From NCBI GenBank assembly GCA_963556145.1, contig OY744468.1, forward strand, positions 3,596,001 through 3,660,000: a stretch of DNA of 64,000 nt. Reading direction: 5' to 3'. Of the stretch, positions 9,721-20,138 are shown one piece after another. The notes under the pieces are model-generated. The model worked only from the letters and a program-made list of their open reading frames with translations. It did no database searches and was not told where the DNA came from. This stretch comes from Hygrocybe punicea. Taxonomy: Eukaryota > Basidiomycota > Agaricomycetes > Agaricales > Hygrophoraceae. A program made the translations under genes and the position numbers. Each line of letters starts with the position of its first letter. The first letter of the stretch is position 1.

Positions 9721-12459
9721 AATATCTTATTTGATTATGCTTGCTTAGAGATTTGATTAGTGCAAAGATCATTGGATTGACTAGATGATGGCTGTCTTGA
9801 AAATAGAAGAATAGTTCTTTCGAAAAACGTGCATTAGAGAAATCTTCAACAACAACTTAATTCAGGGGGATATTAACTTGACAAAACCATAACTCTGTAT
9901 ATCTAAACTTTATTCATATTGTTGAAAATTAGGCAAAGTTCTTGAACTTGCCAGCACCGTGATGTGATATGAACATCGCTTTCTCATTTTTCCCAAGCTT
10001 CAGCAATTCATGTATTGATTAATGCCACAATGGTATAATTTCCAAAAGTTTCCAAAAATTTTTACCTGGTGGATATATCAGGTTGAATGGACTTAATTTA
10101 AACATTTGTCATGTGAGAACATAAAGAAATGTGAGTGAATATGACTGGCAAGAACATTCAAGTGATTACGTGACTTTCACATCATAAAGCTTGTAAGTTA
10201 GTCAACACGTTATACATGTGTTAGTGGAGGTATCTTGTTGATGGAGAACTTCCACGAGATGCATGCCTGGTTGTTGCTCTGTCACGTTTCACTCCAATCT
10301 AACCACTGCTTCTGACCCTGTATCCAACAATGACATCATTGCTTGGGTCCAGAACATCATTGACGACAACTGAAGACGGTATCCTGATCCCTACGATTAC
10401 CCTCATCATCTGATCACCGCCGATGAATCACCAACATCACACACTCTCATACACGCACTTAATAACACCGCGCAGCACAATCATTAAATCAGCTGTCTGT
10501 TGTCACCAGACCCACAACACAGTCGTTGGCCACCACATTGGCACCACCACAAAGCAAGCGAAGACACTGTTCATCTTGGAGCTCAGCCTCCTCGTCACCA
10601 CACATCATGACGAAGAAGCCTACCCTGAAGTCATTCAGTATATAAACCCGAACATTTGTAGTCAGTAATCCCTAAGTCCAGTTTAGCTACTCTTCCCCTG
10701 ATCACTACCCTGACTACCCAGACAATCTTCCCTCCCCTTTACACCTTTGTACCCACTTACTTCTTATTACATCCTCTGTTTGGTTGATTGTTGCCGGAGT
10801 CCGCAATTAAGACCACAATCCATAACATGCTCATAGGGGAGATAGAACCCATCTCACTAAGGTGCAATTATGCACCGCAAACTCCACATTCACTCGCCAT
10901 TGTTGAAATTTTGATCAAAATTCATCCTTAAAGTAATCCATAGAACTCAGTTTTAAACGCCCTGGTTACTTGATTCAAAGCGGATATCAGACCGTTATTG
11001 CATTGCTGGGGAAGGAAGTTGTTCTTTTAATGAAAATTCTGCAACTAAGAATAAATTAGGTTACATTCATAATTCCATTGACTTTGGGATATGAAGAATT
11101 TGCAGTAACTTCTAAAGTTTTCAACACAACATGTCGAAAGCAGAGTTTGGGTACTGGAAAACATGTCCAAGACTTGGCCTTGAGAGGATGGAAATCAACG
11201 TTATTCAATGTGACGTATGATATGTCTGCCAAATAATGCAATGCTGACCACCAGAATGCACCAACTAAAATAGAGCGAGCTCAATAGCAATGACAAGGAA
11301 ATGATAGAATCTTGTGATTTTGTGACTGTGGGAAAGTATTTCCTTTTTGGCTCAAATTCCGCAAGTCAGATTGCTTCACAATGGACTATCATTTTTATTT
11401 CCCACAGTTAGAAATGATTTCACATGGCTTATTGAAATAAGTTCTCACGACTTGTAAAATCAGCGTTAGCGACAATTTTGTCGTTGGTGGAAAATGACCA
11501 CATAAAATGATTCCCTTAATGGGACTCGTAATTCCAATTCTTCTTGACATTGGTTAGACACAGGCCAGCTTTTGATATTATAATGTATGTCTTTGGTATT
11601 GATGATGAATGTTGATTTTCAACCCCATATTTGAAGACTTACCTGAGTGTCCATCGTCACTGTTTGTAGCATCATCTGGTACAGAGGCGTTTATACTGGT
11701 CTGTTTTATTCTGATGGACTGTCAGTTAGTGTTTCAACATGTGGTAACATGGTACCTTGAACAACAGGTGACTGAGCTTGATAAATCCATTTGGTCTGTG
11801 ATGTGTTATGCAAGATAATTGTTCCAATTCACCTCATTGTTTTGGTTGCAATTTTTCAAGGGCAGCAATGTTGGCAATTATGATAGGAAAATGTTGTGCA
11901 GCAAAGGCGTATGTCTTGTCACGTTTCACAGGGCTTAATTGGCAAGTAGCCTTCATGCTCGACAATATGATTCCCTCTCTGTTTCCAAGGTCATAGCCAG
12001 CGTCTGTGGTGAACCAAAACTCATTATGGTCAATTTAGAAGACCCCTCGCATTACGAACTGTTAATGAAGTGAGTGTAGTTATCATTTATCAATGTTCAC
12101 TGAAATTGACCTCTGTGGGGATGACATCGTCATTCTTTACGATTAATTGGTTACCTTCCCAACCACCATTTGCTACTCTGCTTTGGTAATGAGGTTTGCA
12201 GTACCTGCATAGAAAGCACCATCACTGGCAAGAAGCTGATTCAATAAAGGATTTTTGGTTGAGATTGTGGGGTAGGTGTGGCATAGGAAGTGGAGAGGGT
12301 TTGTGTTGTTGAGGTGGAGGATGATTCTCTGGTGATGTCTTTATCCAGAGGTTCAGGTTGTGTGCAGTTGGGTTTGGTAGTATCATCTGGAAGCATTGAT
12401 GGAGGAATGCAACCATATGGCAGAGGCTGGTTGTCCATTAAGTGGTGACATGAATAAGG
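9721..12459. other. AT-rich intergenic stretch without supportable genes
   Basis: Only short frames with no domain content. The part at 10200-10900 has a more balanced composition, a TATATAAA-like box near 10639 and a pyrimidine-rich tract after it. It could be an old LTR or promoter fragment, but I could not find paired LTRs or a primer-binding site. Confidence 0.35.
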
Positions 12460-12504
12460 ACTTGTTTAGAGGGCCAGTGCTTCGCATGGCATGAACAAGT
12501 TCTT
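12460..12504 (-). repeat. Helitron 3' terminus (copy 2)
   Basis: Minus-strand GAACTTGTTCATGCCATG followed by CGAAGCACTGGCCCTC and AAACAAGT. It is nearly the same as the copy 1 terminus. It lies about 200 bp beyond the protease stop codon, as expected for a 3' end. Confidence 0.75.
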
Positions 12505-12703
12505 CCCAAAGTTCCAATCTTTGCCCTGAATTGATTCACTGCCACCTCATAAATCATATTGAGCAAGACTAAGCCCGCCAAACCCACTCATTATTTTAGT
12601 GCAAAAGTTATTAATGTAGACTCGCTGAGCCCAACAACTTTTGACTTTATATCTCATATACAATGTGACAAAATTTTGGCCACCCACCCACCCACACATG
12701 ACT

Positions 12704-13507
12704 TTAAGCATATATTGCCAGCACAAGATACTTGTCTCTGCATTGTCTAACATTAGCATCAGATAATTTATCAAGCATACCATCATATGAACAAGTATTT
12801 CCAGTAGTCATACCATCATGAAACCAAACCTTCTTGTCTGCACTTATGATTCTACTGGTGAAATGATATTCGTCATGATAAACAATTCCTTTCAACCTCA
12901 ATAACTTGATGCCTTTGTCAGTCTCCAACTCAAGTGTATGACTGGTCTCAATGTCCATGAGTGGATATTCCAGAACAAGCACAGGTGGCACTTTATTGTA
13001 GAATAAATTTTGTTGCATAGCAGATTGACACTTAGGACACCTTCTACGTGTTTGTTGAGACAATGTTTCAATCCAATTCATAGTAGACCCTTGAACTGAA
13101 GTTTCTCCATGTAAAACATAACCAAGTTGATTATCCACTGGTCTTTCAGCAAATTTACACCTTATACATTGATGCTGAGAAGATGTGACTGCAGTATCTA
13201 CATGTAAAAGCTCCATGGCTAGACTGGCAACACTGATTCCAACAGGTCCCATTAGATATGTCTCAGGATGCTGATCATGCAAAACAGCCCTTAAGTCATT
13301 TCTGAGTTGCACAAATGTCATATTGCCTTTCAATATATCTGAGAAGCCATCAGATAAAGTAGCCAGATAATCATTCATATCATGAAATACTTTAGACCAT
13401 ACTGTATGATTTTCCTTCCAGAGATCAAACAATATAACCAGGATGGAATCATATGCACAACTGTAATTGATTTTATCCCACAGCAAACCTGCAGGGGAAG
13501 CTGACAT
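12704..13507 (-). CDS. Helitron-encoded USP-like cysteine protease domain (separated from helicase by one TGA)
   Basis: 268 codons homologous to the C-terminal third of the copy 1 fusion. Near the start is the candidate catalytic Cys box (NYSCAYDSILVI). Two CxxC pairs follow (CIRC, CPKC, about 55 residues apart), as in the zinc ribbon of C19 ubiquitin proteases. Near the end is a His box (EYHFTSRII) followed by VWFHDGM, where USPs carry the third catalytic residue. The frame is the same as the upstream helicase frame and is separated only by TGA at 13516-13514 plus two codons. In copy 1 the region is continuous, so this is the tail of the Rep/helicase polyprotein. Protease activity and substrate are inference; the fold call rests on the Cys, CxxC and His pattern only. 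Confidence 0.75.
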   Translation of the reverse strand: MSASPAGLLWDKINYSCAYDSILVILFDLWKENHTVWSKVFHDMNDYLATLSDGFSDILKGNMTFVQLRNDLRAVLHDQHPETYLMGPVGISVASLAMELLHVDTAVTSSQHQCIRCKFAERPVDNQLGYVLHGETSVQGSTMNWIETLSQQTRRRCPKCQSAMQQNLFYNKVPPVLVLEYPLMDIETSHTLELETDKGIKLLRLKGIVYHDEYHFTSRIISADKKVWFHDGMTTGNTCSYDGMLDKLSDANVRQCRDKYLVLAIYA

Positions 13508-13513
13508 CTCTGT

Positions 13514-15706
13514 TCATTGTCTTTTAGCTGCTGGCAGTTCACAAGTTTCAATCAAATGCTTCCTGGACAAAAGTGGAACAGATCCTTTTGCAGGGATAAA
13601 AGAAGTAGAAATTGACATGGTTGCTTGCTTATTTTTGTTCTTTTCAATGATCTGCCATGGACTGACTTCCACAGGAGCAATCACCAGGAGATCACTTTCT
13701 GACCACTTCAAAGCTGCGTCAGTTTTGGACGGAACATATCCAGTGCCTTTACATTGTTGAAACTTTTGAATCATTGATGACCGGACATCTTGTGCAATAT
13801 GTTCTGGCAATGTGCCTTCATATCTCATTCTAGTGATGTCATCAAGCAGTTCTTGTTCCCTAAATTCTTGTCTAAGATATCCAGAGCATCCTCTTGTGAT
13901 CATTCTATTGTCAAATCCTTGTATTATTACAGTGCCAGCTGCAGTAGCGCTTCTAGACAATGATGAATAATACGCCATGTGTGAAAAGCAGCTGTTTAAA
14001 TGCACAACATTGTATGGTCTTGTCTTTCCTTGAGCGGCATGTGCAGTCATTGCAAAGTTTGGCAAAACCCAAACCTGTTGTCTTTCTATCCTTTCTTTTA
14101 AATCACTGGGAAATACACACTGAACTGTCTTGGTGTTTTTCACAATTGGAACAACATTGTCTGGCAGTGAAGGAATCTGCACAAGCTTTGGTGGATTCTG
14201 AAGCTCAACAAACACTGTGTCCAGTACACGCTTTCCATGATCAGCTTTTGATGACTGCCAACCAACAACAAATCCTTCTTGTCCCTTGGTAATGCAAAGT
14301 TCAGTTGCATCATTGTTTCTAAGCATGACTGGCATTCCAACACACAAGGATAATTTACCAGCAAAGTTTTCTGTTCCACCATGGTGCACCTTCCATATTT
14401 CTCTTTGAGTATCAAAGTCTATCTCACCAGATTCATGAAGTGCTTTTGATTTGCCTTTTGATTTATTTCTTATAGATGCATCCTTTTCTTTTCCCCATCT
14501 GTCAATGGAATAAAAGTTGATTAATTTCTGGTTTGTGTCTTTTGCAAATCTTTCACAGCCAAGTAGATTGATCTGATCCTTTTGAGAGTAAATGCCACAG
14601 ATGATTGGGACATTTCTGAAATTCTTTGAGGCAACATTAGGTTGATCAGGTCTTTTTCCTGCAATTCTGCTTCTCAAAAATATAATATCATTTGGAGTAC
14701 ACATTCCATAGCGCATATTGACCAATGCAGTTCTGAACTTTACATCTTGGGGAGTTTGAGTCTTTTGTCTCATGTTTTCTCTGAGAATAACAACAGTGGT
14801 TACCTGATGCCAAAGTGCTTTGCCAACAGCGGTTTCTTGAGCATATGGTGTTAATCCAGAATGTGCTTGTGTGCCAACTGTTCCACTATACAATGCTGAT
14901 CCTCCAACAGGTGGCAATTGTGCAAAGTCTTCAGCAAATATCATGTTTATCCCACCAAATGGCAGGTCATGAATGTTTGTTGCTTTCGCAAGTTTGGAAC
15001 TGATTTTATACAAGTCATGGCAAGATATCATTGAAACCTCATCAATGAATATGTAGTCAACTCCTTCTAATTTGGCCTTAAGCTGAGCAATGTTGGTGGC
15101 TTCATTTTTACCAGATGAGTTTGGATTAATGCCCAAGAAGTAATGATATGTGGAACCATTCTGTAATGCAGCCGATGTTCCAGTTGGACCAAGGATAACA
15201 AATTTGTAAGACTCATTTGCAGCTCTAAAAAAATAAACAACAGCTTTGATCACTTGTGATTTTCCAGTGCCAGCCATGCCTCCAATATGCATTTTTAGTT
15301 GTTCACTACAAGATGAAGCATGGTTTGCAATAATTCTGAATGCCCTATCTTGTTCTGTATTCAAGTGGAATTGTTGAACAGTAGTGTCAATCAACAGCTG
15401 TCTTTGTGTATTCTCTGCTTTGAAATTGTGCATAAAGTATGACTGGTCAATAACCATCACATTATTTTCATTGGGGTCTGAATATTGTTTGCCATGTTTA
15501 TGTGACTTTGAAGGAATATTCTGGTTACGTTTCGCAAGAATTTGTTGTCTTATGTCTTGAACTGCAGATTTCCATTGAGATGCTGACTTATGCACTTCCA
15601 CATCAAGTGGATATATGTTCACTGCTACATTGCCTTCTGGACAATCATCTAACCAACCCACATTTCTAACAACATTTTCTGTAGATTCCATTTGTGCTTT
15701 GATCAA
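13514..15706 (-). CDS. Helitron PIF1-type helicase domain
   Basis: A 730-codon frame. Walker A is GGMAGTGKS at residues 142-150 and Walker B is FIDEVSM about 70 residues later. C-terminal superfamily-1 blocks follow (MTAHAAQGKT, SRSATAAGTVIIQGF). This is the DNA-unwinding motor of rolling-circle transposition. Upstream, the Rep frame ends at 15739 and sequence in another frame (GHDGQDGEYHLNKYTDLG) bridges the 33-nt gap, so a frameshift splits Rep from helicase. The conserved several-hundred-residue block that normally lies between GGPMxxxYLLG and the helicase seems to be missing, suggesting an internal deletion or a spliced junction. The frame ends at TGA (13516-13514), aligned to an Arg in copy 1. 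Confidence 0.9.
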   Translation of the reverse strand: MIKAQMESTENVVRNVGWLDDCPEGNVAVNIYPLDVEVHKSASQWKSAVQDIRQQILAKRNQNIPSKSHKHGKQYSDPNENNVMVIDQSYFMHNFKAENTQRQLLIDTTVQQFHLNTEQDRAFRIIANHASSCSEQLKMHIGGMAGTGKSQVIKAVVYFFRAANESYKFVILGPTGTSAALQNGSTYHYFLGINPNSSGKNEATNIAQLKAKLEGVDYIFIDEVSMISCHDLYKISSKLAKATNIHDLPFGGINMIFAEDFAQLPPVGGSALYSGTVGTQAHSGLTPYAQETAVGKALWHQVTTVVILRENMRQKTQTPQDVKFRTALVNMRYGMCTPNDIIFLRSRIAGKRPDQPNVASKNFRNVPIICGIYSQKDQINLLGCERFAKDTNQKLINFYSIDRWGKEKDASIRNKSKGKSKALHESGEIDFDTQREIWKVHHGGTENFAGKLSLCVGMPVMLRNNDATELCITKGQEGFVVGWQSSKADHGKRVLDTVFVELQNPPKLVQIPSLPDNVVPIVKNTKTVQCVFPSDLKERIERQQVWVLPNFAMTAHAAQGKTRPYNVVHLNSCFSHMAYYSSLSRSATAAGTVIIQGFDNRMITRGCSGYLRQEFREQELLDDITRMRYEGTLPEHIAQDVRSSMIQKFQQCKGTGYVPSKTDAALKWSESDLLVIAPVEVSPWQIIEKNKNKQATMSISTSFIPAKGSVPLLSRKHLIETCELPAAKRQ

Positions 15707-15738
15707 TCTGCCATGACTTCCAAGGTCAGTGTATTTGT

Positions 15739-18700
15739 TTAGATGATATTCTCCATCTTGACCATCATGACCAGCAAATATAGAGCTGACATGGGTCCAC
15801 CTATTTTCAGTTTGGCTGTTAATGTATTGATAATTTGTGTGATTAATTTTCTAGCTTTTTCTTTTCTCTGCATTGATCCACCAAGCATCTCAGAATTTCT
15901 GTCAAATACACTTCTGATAGTATCAAATATGCTATAAGTTTTCAGCCCTGGTTTGGTGATATAGTCAGATATGTATGCCACAATGGCCTTGATAGCTGTG
16001 CCAGATAGAAGACTTGTGATATCAGTGTTGCAATGTAATAGAAATGTTACAAGTGGGGTTAATGTGTTGATCCATGCTTCACCCTTTTTCACATTCAGTG
16101 CACCAGTCTTTGGGTCAACTTGAGTAGATTCAAACAATGGTCTTGGAAATCTAGCTTTGCATTTCCCATGTTTGTTCATGCAGGTGGGTCTGTCTTTTCT
16201 GTTGACTTTTTCAGCATTAGACTTGTATCTACCACAATTATGAACATTGGAGTGAAGTATCAAATCATCCACAGTGTTTCTGAATCGGTTCCACCATGAC
16301 TCAACATTCTTGCATTCAATGCATTCAGATTGATCATCCATGTCTTCATGTTTGTCATTGCACAGAGGAGGTGGCATTTCAGGCAAGATTTGAGTTGGAT
16401 TTTTGTAATCTTTTTTCATGGATTGAGCATTTACTTTGGCTGTTACTTCATCCATTGTGCCAGTCATAAATTCACCAATATGAACACTTTCAAGATATTC
16501 AACAAATCTTTTTTGGAAGTCTGAGTTGGGATCCATGATTCTATCTCTGATCTCTTGTGGCGACAAGCATGCTTTGAGCCATAACATCATATGCATATGA
16601 AGAGTTAATTGTCCTTGCTGTTCAACAGCACCATAATATGCATGTGTATCCTCATAAATTCCAGAGTGATTTGATCCAGCTCCGAGCACATGTTTGATAA
16701 ACAACTTGACCATAAAATGAAAGAATCTTGCACCAGCCACGGGATTTTGGGCAATCAGTCTGTATCTCTCATCGTAGTCTTGCAATTTTAGGGAAAACTC
16801 CTCTTTGGTGTCAGCAAAATATAAACATAGTGGATGCATGATATCTGCAGGTGAAAAGGTGATAAACCAAGATGGGGCCCCACAGAATGACATCAGTGCC
16901 CAGATTTCATTTCTCATATATTTCTTATTTGTCAATGATCCTTGTACATGACTTCCAACATGGTCAATGTCTTTGATCACCTGGAAACAAAGCTTTTCCT
17001 CATCGGTGTCAGGTTTGACATGTTCACCCTCTTCCATCTTCCTGGAGATGTAATTAAGAACACCAACATCAAGATCCATTAGTCTCTGGGATATCTGATC
17101 AAATTTTGCTTTCTCAGCCAACAAGTAACCTCCAGTAGTTGCCTGTTTGATTTGTTCATGATTAAATGCAATCAATGGAAAGTGTGGGTCTCTCTGAAAA
17201 CGCTTGTCATAGTACATTAACAAATGTCTTTTATGTGCAATATCAGACAGAGATCCTTGCTTTATATTATTTCCAATACCACCAAGTCCATATGGAAACA
17301 GCCAAGGCATCATTTGTGGAAATAACTGTGGGTTGCCATAAATTGACTGTGGATCTTTGTCATGTCCAATAGCGAGCACCATGCGGTTGCTCTTCAAATG
17401 TTTCAAAGTGATGGCCTTTAATGCTTTGACACTCTTGGTTGAATATTCCTCACCAGTCAAGCCATGAACAACAAATGGACATTTGCCAGTCTCTGTTCCT
17501 TCTTCAGTTTCCATATCATGGACTGCAGTTGATTCTGGACTTTTGTTGGTGAATGACTGACAATAATCAACAACCACTGGTATATCATTTTCAGGATATT
17601 GATTTAAATTCTCTTGTGATATTTCCAAGTCAAAGTAATCACAGTGGTTTAACTTTAGCCAATTCAAAGCAATTGCTACTTTGTTTCTCCTGACAAGCAG
17701 AGGTGTTCTTTCAAAGTCAGACTTGGTTGGTTTGCATGGACCAGTGTAAATAAAGGCCAGAACTTCATCTAATTCATCAGCAGGAGGTCGCAAAATATCA
17801 TATAGTTTGGGAACTGGATTTGCAAATGTAATTACATTGGCTCTCATCTTGTGCATGCCTGAAGAGACTCTGACAATGCATCTATTGTGTCTGACCCTTG
17901 CAATCATCAACTGTTCAGCATATGATAGATTTTGTAAAGCTGCTGGCACATCACCAATCCACAGACCATTTGCAAGTGCATGAAGAGGTTGTTTTCCTTT
18001 TGTCAATGCCTTGTGACATGATTTGCATATATTATATAAATTATTAATCAAAATGGGCTTATCAATGCATTGCACTGGATCATCAACTGAAAATCTTTCT
18101 TGTTGAGTAGCTGAAGCTTGTCTTAACAAATTCAAATCCAATTCACGTGAAGAAAGTCTTGTTAATTCCTGAATGGCTGTTAATTGTCCACAAACTGTCC
18201 AACCTGCTTCTGTAAATCTGTTAGGGCTGCTTTCTCTACAAAATTTTGATATAATAGTGTGTTGTAAGGATTGAGATGGAGGTAAAGGAGGACATTCTTC
18301 TTTGTCTCTGTAGGACTGTGCTACAATTTGATTTTGCTGTTTGTATTTGTCAGGATTATTATGACGAAAATTTTGAACTGCTTTTTGCTTAAAAAGTATA
18401 TATTTCTCTGAATCCTCAGATGAATATCTTTGAACAGCGGCGAGGTTTTGTTGTTGAGATCTCTCTGGATGTTCCAAGCAATATTTTTGAACTGCTGCAA
18501 GATTCTGTTGCTGGTATTCATTTGGATGTTCTGACTTATATCTGTTCACAGCTACAATATTTTGTTGCTGATGTTTCTCAGGATGTTCCAATTTATATTT
18601 TTGAACAGCTGCATTATTTTGTTGCTGATGCTTCTTGGGATGTCCCAAGTTATATCTTTGAACAGCTATAATATGTTGTTGCTGGTGCTTCTCAATGTTT

Positions 18701-19128
18701 TTTTTATTGTATTTCTGAACAGCACAAATATTTTGCTGGTGATATTTGTTAATGTTTTTATTATGTGATCGTTTTACAGCTTCAATGTTAGCTGTACTCT
18801 TTTTACTTGCTCTCTCTAGCTCATCTGTAAACTCAAATACTGAAACATAAGAAGAACAGTTGATGCACTTGTGGTTTACAATTTCAGTTTGAATATCTGC
18901 ATGCTTCATGTTTGCTGTCAAATAGATGGAATGACATGCAGCAATTAATTTGAGATTTGCAATGGTTAATTTGCTGACTAAGGTTGCTAGTGAAATGTCT
19001 AACAATATAAGAGAACCATTGGAAAAATCCTGAAGAGTCAGGTTCTGCTGAGAGATGTATGATTTAAACGTATAGCTTCCTTCTTTGTCTTGACCAAGTG
19101 GAAATGACTTTAATCCAAGTTCAGACAT
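15739..19128 (-). CDS. Helitron Rep (Y2/HUH) with N-terminal 17-residue repeats and DUF6570-like region
   Basis: 1129 codons. Residues ~110-260 hold about eight copies of a Gln-rich basic repeat (EKHQQQNxAAVQRYxLEHP type, 17 residues). Next come zinc-type pairs (CGQL, CKSCH) and the conserved region around GLWIGDVPAALQNLSYAEQ, which I recall as DUF6570 of fungal Helitrons. The Helitron-like N domain follows (YGNPQLFPQMMPWLFPYGLG). Rep has the HUH motif LTLHMHMMLWL near residue 840 and the paired tyrosines YISDYITKPG near 1050. These nick and re-join DNA in rolling-circle transposition. The frame ends shortly after GGPMSALYLL by a shift. The ATG used here (19128) is probably not the true start, because homologous coding sequence continues upstream past a TGA at 19197-19195. 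Confidence 0.9.
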   Translation of the reverse strand: MSELGLKSFPLGQDKEGSYTFKSYISQQNLTLQDFSNGSLILLDISLATLVSKLTIANLKLIAACHSIYLTANMKHADIQTEIVNHKCINCSSYVSVFEFTDELERASKKSTANIEAVKRSHNKNINKYHQQNICAVQKYNKKNIEKHQQQHIIAVQRYNLGHPKKHQQQNNAAVQKYKLEHPEKHQQQNIVAVNRYKSEHPNEYQQQNLAAVQKYCLEHPERSQQQNLAAVQRYSSEDSEKYILFKQKAVQNFRHNNPDKYKQQNQIVAQSYRDKEECPPLPPSQSLQHTIISKFCRESSPNRFTEAGWTVCGQLTAIQELTRLSSRELDLNLLRQASATQQERFSVDDPVQCIDKPILINNLYNICKSCHKALTKGKQPLHALANGLWIGDVPAALQNLSYAEQLMIARVRHNRCIVRVSSGMHKMRANVITFANPVPKLYDILRPPADELDEVLAFIYTGPCKPTKSDFERTPLLVRRNKVAIALNWLKLNHCDYFDLEISQENLNQYPENDIPVVVDYCQSFTNKSPESTAVHDMETEEGTETGKCPFVVHGLTGEEYSTKSVKALKAITLKHLKSNRMVLAIGHDKDPQSIYGNPQLFPQMMPWLFPYGLGGIGNNIKQGSLSDIAHKRHLLMYYDKRFQRDPHFPLIAFNHEQIKQATTGGYLLAEKAKFDQISQRLMDLDVGVLNYISRKMEEGEHVKPDTDEEKLCFQVIKDIDHVGSHVQGSLTNKKYMRNEIWALMSFCGAPSWFITFSPADIMHPLCLYFADTKEEFSLKLQDYDERYRLIAQNPVAGARFFHFMVKLFIKHVLGAGSNHSGIYEDTHAYYGAVEQQGQLTLHMHMMLWLKACLSPQEIRDRIMDPNSDFQKRFVEYLESVHIGEFMTGTMDEVTAKVNAQSMKKDYKNPTQILPEMPPPLCNDKHEDMDDQSECIECKNVESWWNRFRNTVDDLILHSNVHNCGRYKSNAEKVNRKDRPTCMNKHGKCKARFPRPLFESTQVDPKTGALNVKKGEAWINTLTPLVTFLLHCNTDITSLLSGTAIKAIVAYISDYITKPGLKTYSIFDTIRSVFDRNSEMLGGSMQRKEKARKLITQIINTLTAKLKIGGPMSALYLLVMMVKMENII
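18300..18800 (-). repeat. 51-bp coding repeat in Helitron N-terminus (copy 2)
   Basis: Tandem imperfect units of 51 nt encoding the 17-residue HQQQN...AVQRY...HP motif. The repeat is shared with copy 3 (42000-42430) and, in degenerate form, copy 4 (61560-61780). Gln-rich and basic, probably helical; the function is unknown. Confidence 0.8.
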
Positions 19129-19194
19129 GATAAAAACAGCTTTTTTGCCACCACCTATATATGTCCCAGATATATTATTGTTTTTATCAATATT

Positions 19195-19644
19195 TCAAGA
19201 TGATATGGCCATATTATAGCAATTAAATAACTTCACTACTTGGCTCAGCCATAATATCAAAGTACCAACATGCCAGGATAAGATACCTATACCAACACAT
19301 AAGGTGGCATAGAAACATTTATTGTACTGCAAGAATAGTATAGTTGATGTAGAATACATTGACTGGTAAAACAATGAACATATTATGGCCTTGTATTGAC
19401 CAGACAGAGAAAACAATACACCCAACTGTCTGGGCAGAGAGGACAATAAACCCAACTGTCTAGGCAGAGCAAGTGATAAACCCAACTGTCTGGGCAGAGA
19501 GGACAATAAACCCAACAAATTGGGCGGGCAGATTCTGGTTGAATATGCCCAACAAGTAATACTAAACCAATCTGCTGGACCTGGTGATTCAGTAGATTCA
19601 GTCAATATAGAGGTAGTTGGGTTTACTGAGCGCAGCCCTCCCAA
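19195..19644 (-). pseudogene. N-terminal extension of Helitron protein: repeats plus hydrophobic segment
   Basis: A 149-codon frame in the same frame as Rep and separated from it only by TGA (19197-19195), where copy 3 has an Arg codon (CGC). It encodes 10-residue repeats (LPRQLGLLSS type) from a 30-bp minisatellite, then a hydrophobic stretch with STILFLQY and VGIGILSWHVGTLILWLS. Copy 3 matches it residue by residue in the same frame. Copy 4 has an unrelated repeat and its own hydrophobic stretch in the same place. I infer a membrane-like N-terminus of the Helitron protein. No start codon is secure. Confidence 0.6.
19395..19530 (-). repeat. 30-bp minisatellite (Helitron copy 2)
   Basis: Four imperfect copies built on CTGCCCAGACAGTTGGGTTT. 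The same minisatellite lies at the same place in copy 3 (41245-41410). Confidence 0.85.
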
Positions 19645-19900
19645 AGCAATTGGCTAACTCCATAGATATTGTTACTGGGTTTGCCATTGATGTGAGCATC
19701 GGTGGATGACCACTAATATAAATCAATTTAGCAATTTAAATATGTTGAATGTGAAGACAAATGGGACCTTTGGGCTGTTTAGGTGTGATGAAATGGTGAG
19801 TGACAGAAGCAGCAGTAGGATGAGGTGTTTGAAAGTCATTGGGATGTAGTTGAAGTTGAGAAAAAAAGTTTTTCAATCTTCGTGAACCATGGGAAAATAT

Positions 19901-20138
19901 TACTAATCATTGTTTGACGTGTCGACTTATTTTATGGTTTGTTCTTAGCTGTTTAAACATCACACAGATGCTCCTCCCATGCACCTATTGACAACACCTG
20001 GCTAGTACACACACCATCTCATTTGTTATATATGCATGTCCTGATTTAACAATAAAAAACATTATTTACACAAATACAGCAAGTCTCAAGGGACATCTGA
20101 CAAAGTCATAGTGTCACATCCCCAAAGGGTCCAGAGAG
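19901..20138. other. Junction spacer between Helitron copy 2 and next element
   Basis: No gene seen. The part near 19890-19930 resembles 38500-38555 (GTCAAACAATGATTAGTAAT shared). A short CAAGTCTCAAGGGACATC stretch resembles 21490-21540, pointing to shared repeat debris. Confidence 0.4.

Larger units (their letters stand above)
12460..19900 (-). mobile_element. Helitron copy 2, near full length
   Basis: Contains, in minus-strand order, an N-terminal repeat/membrane region, a 17-residue repeat, a DUF6570-like region, Rep, PIF1 helicase, USP-like protease and a 3' terminus at 12504-12460. Copy 3 is similar from the start of its homology at ~40907, which maps to ~19895 here. The true 5' end is not resolved: the next 5'-type terminus to the right (21455) belongs to the non-autonomous element and the one after (23425) is far away. 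Confidence 0.85.

Noticed and set aside
10200..10900. Possible solo LTR or retrotransposon promoter
   Set aside because: A TATA-like box and pyrimidine-rich stretch are present but there are no paired LTRs, TG...CA ends or primer-binding site that I can defend.
12160..12440. Small Pro/Gln-rich minus-strand frames next to the Helitron 3' end
   Set aside because: Two overlapping frames of about 65 codons with no start context; likely chance in a purine-rich stretch.
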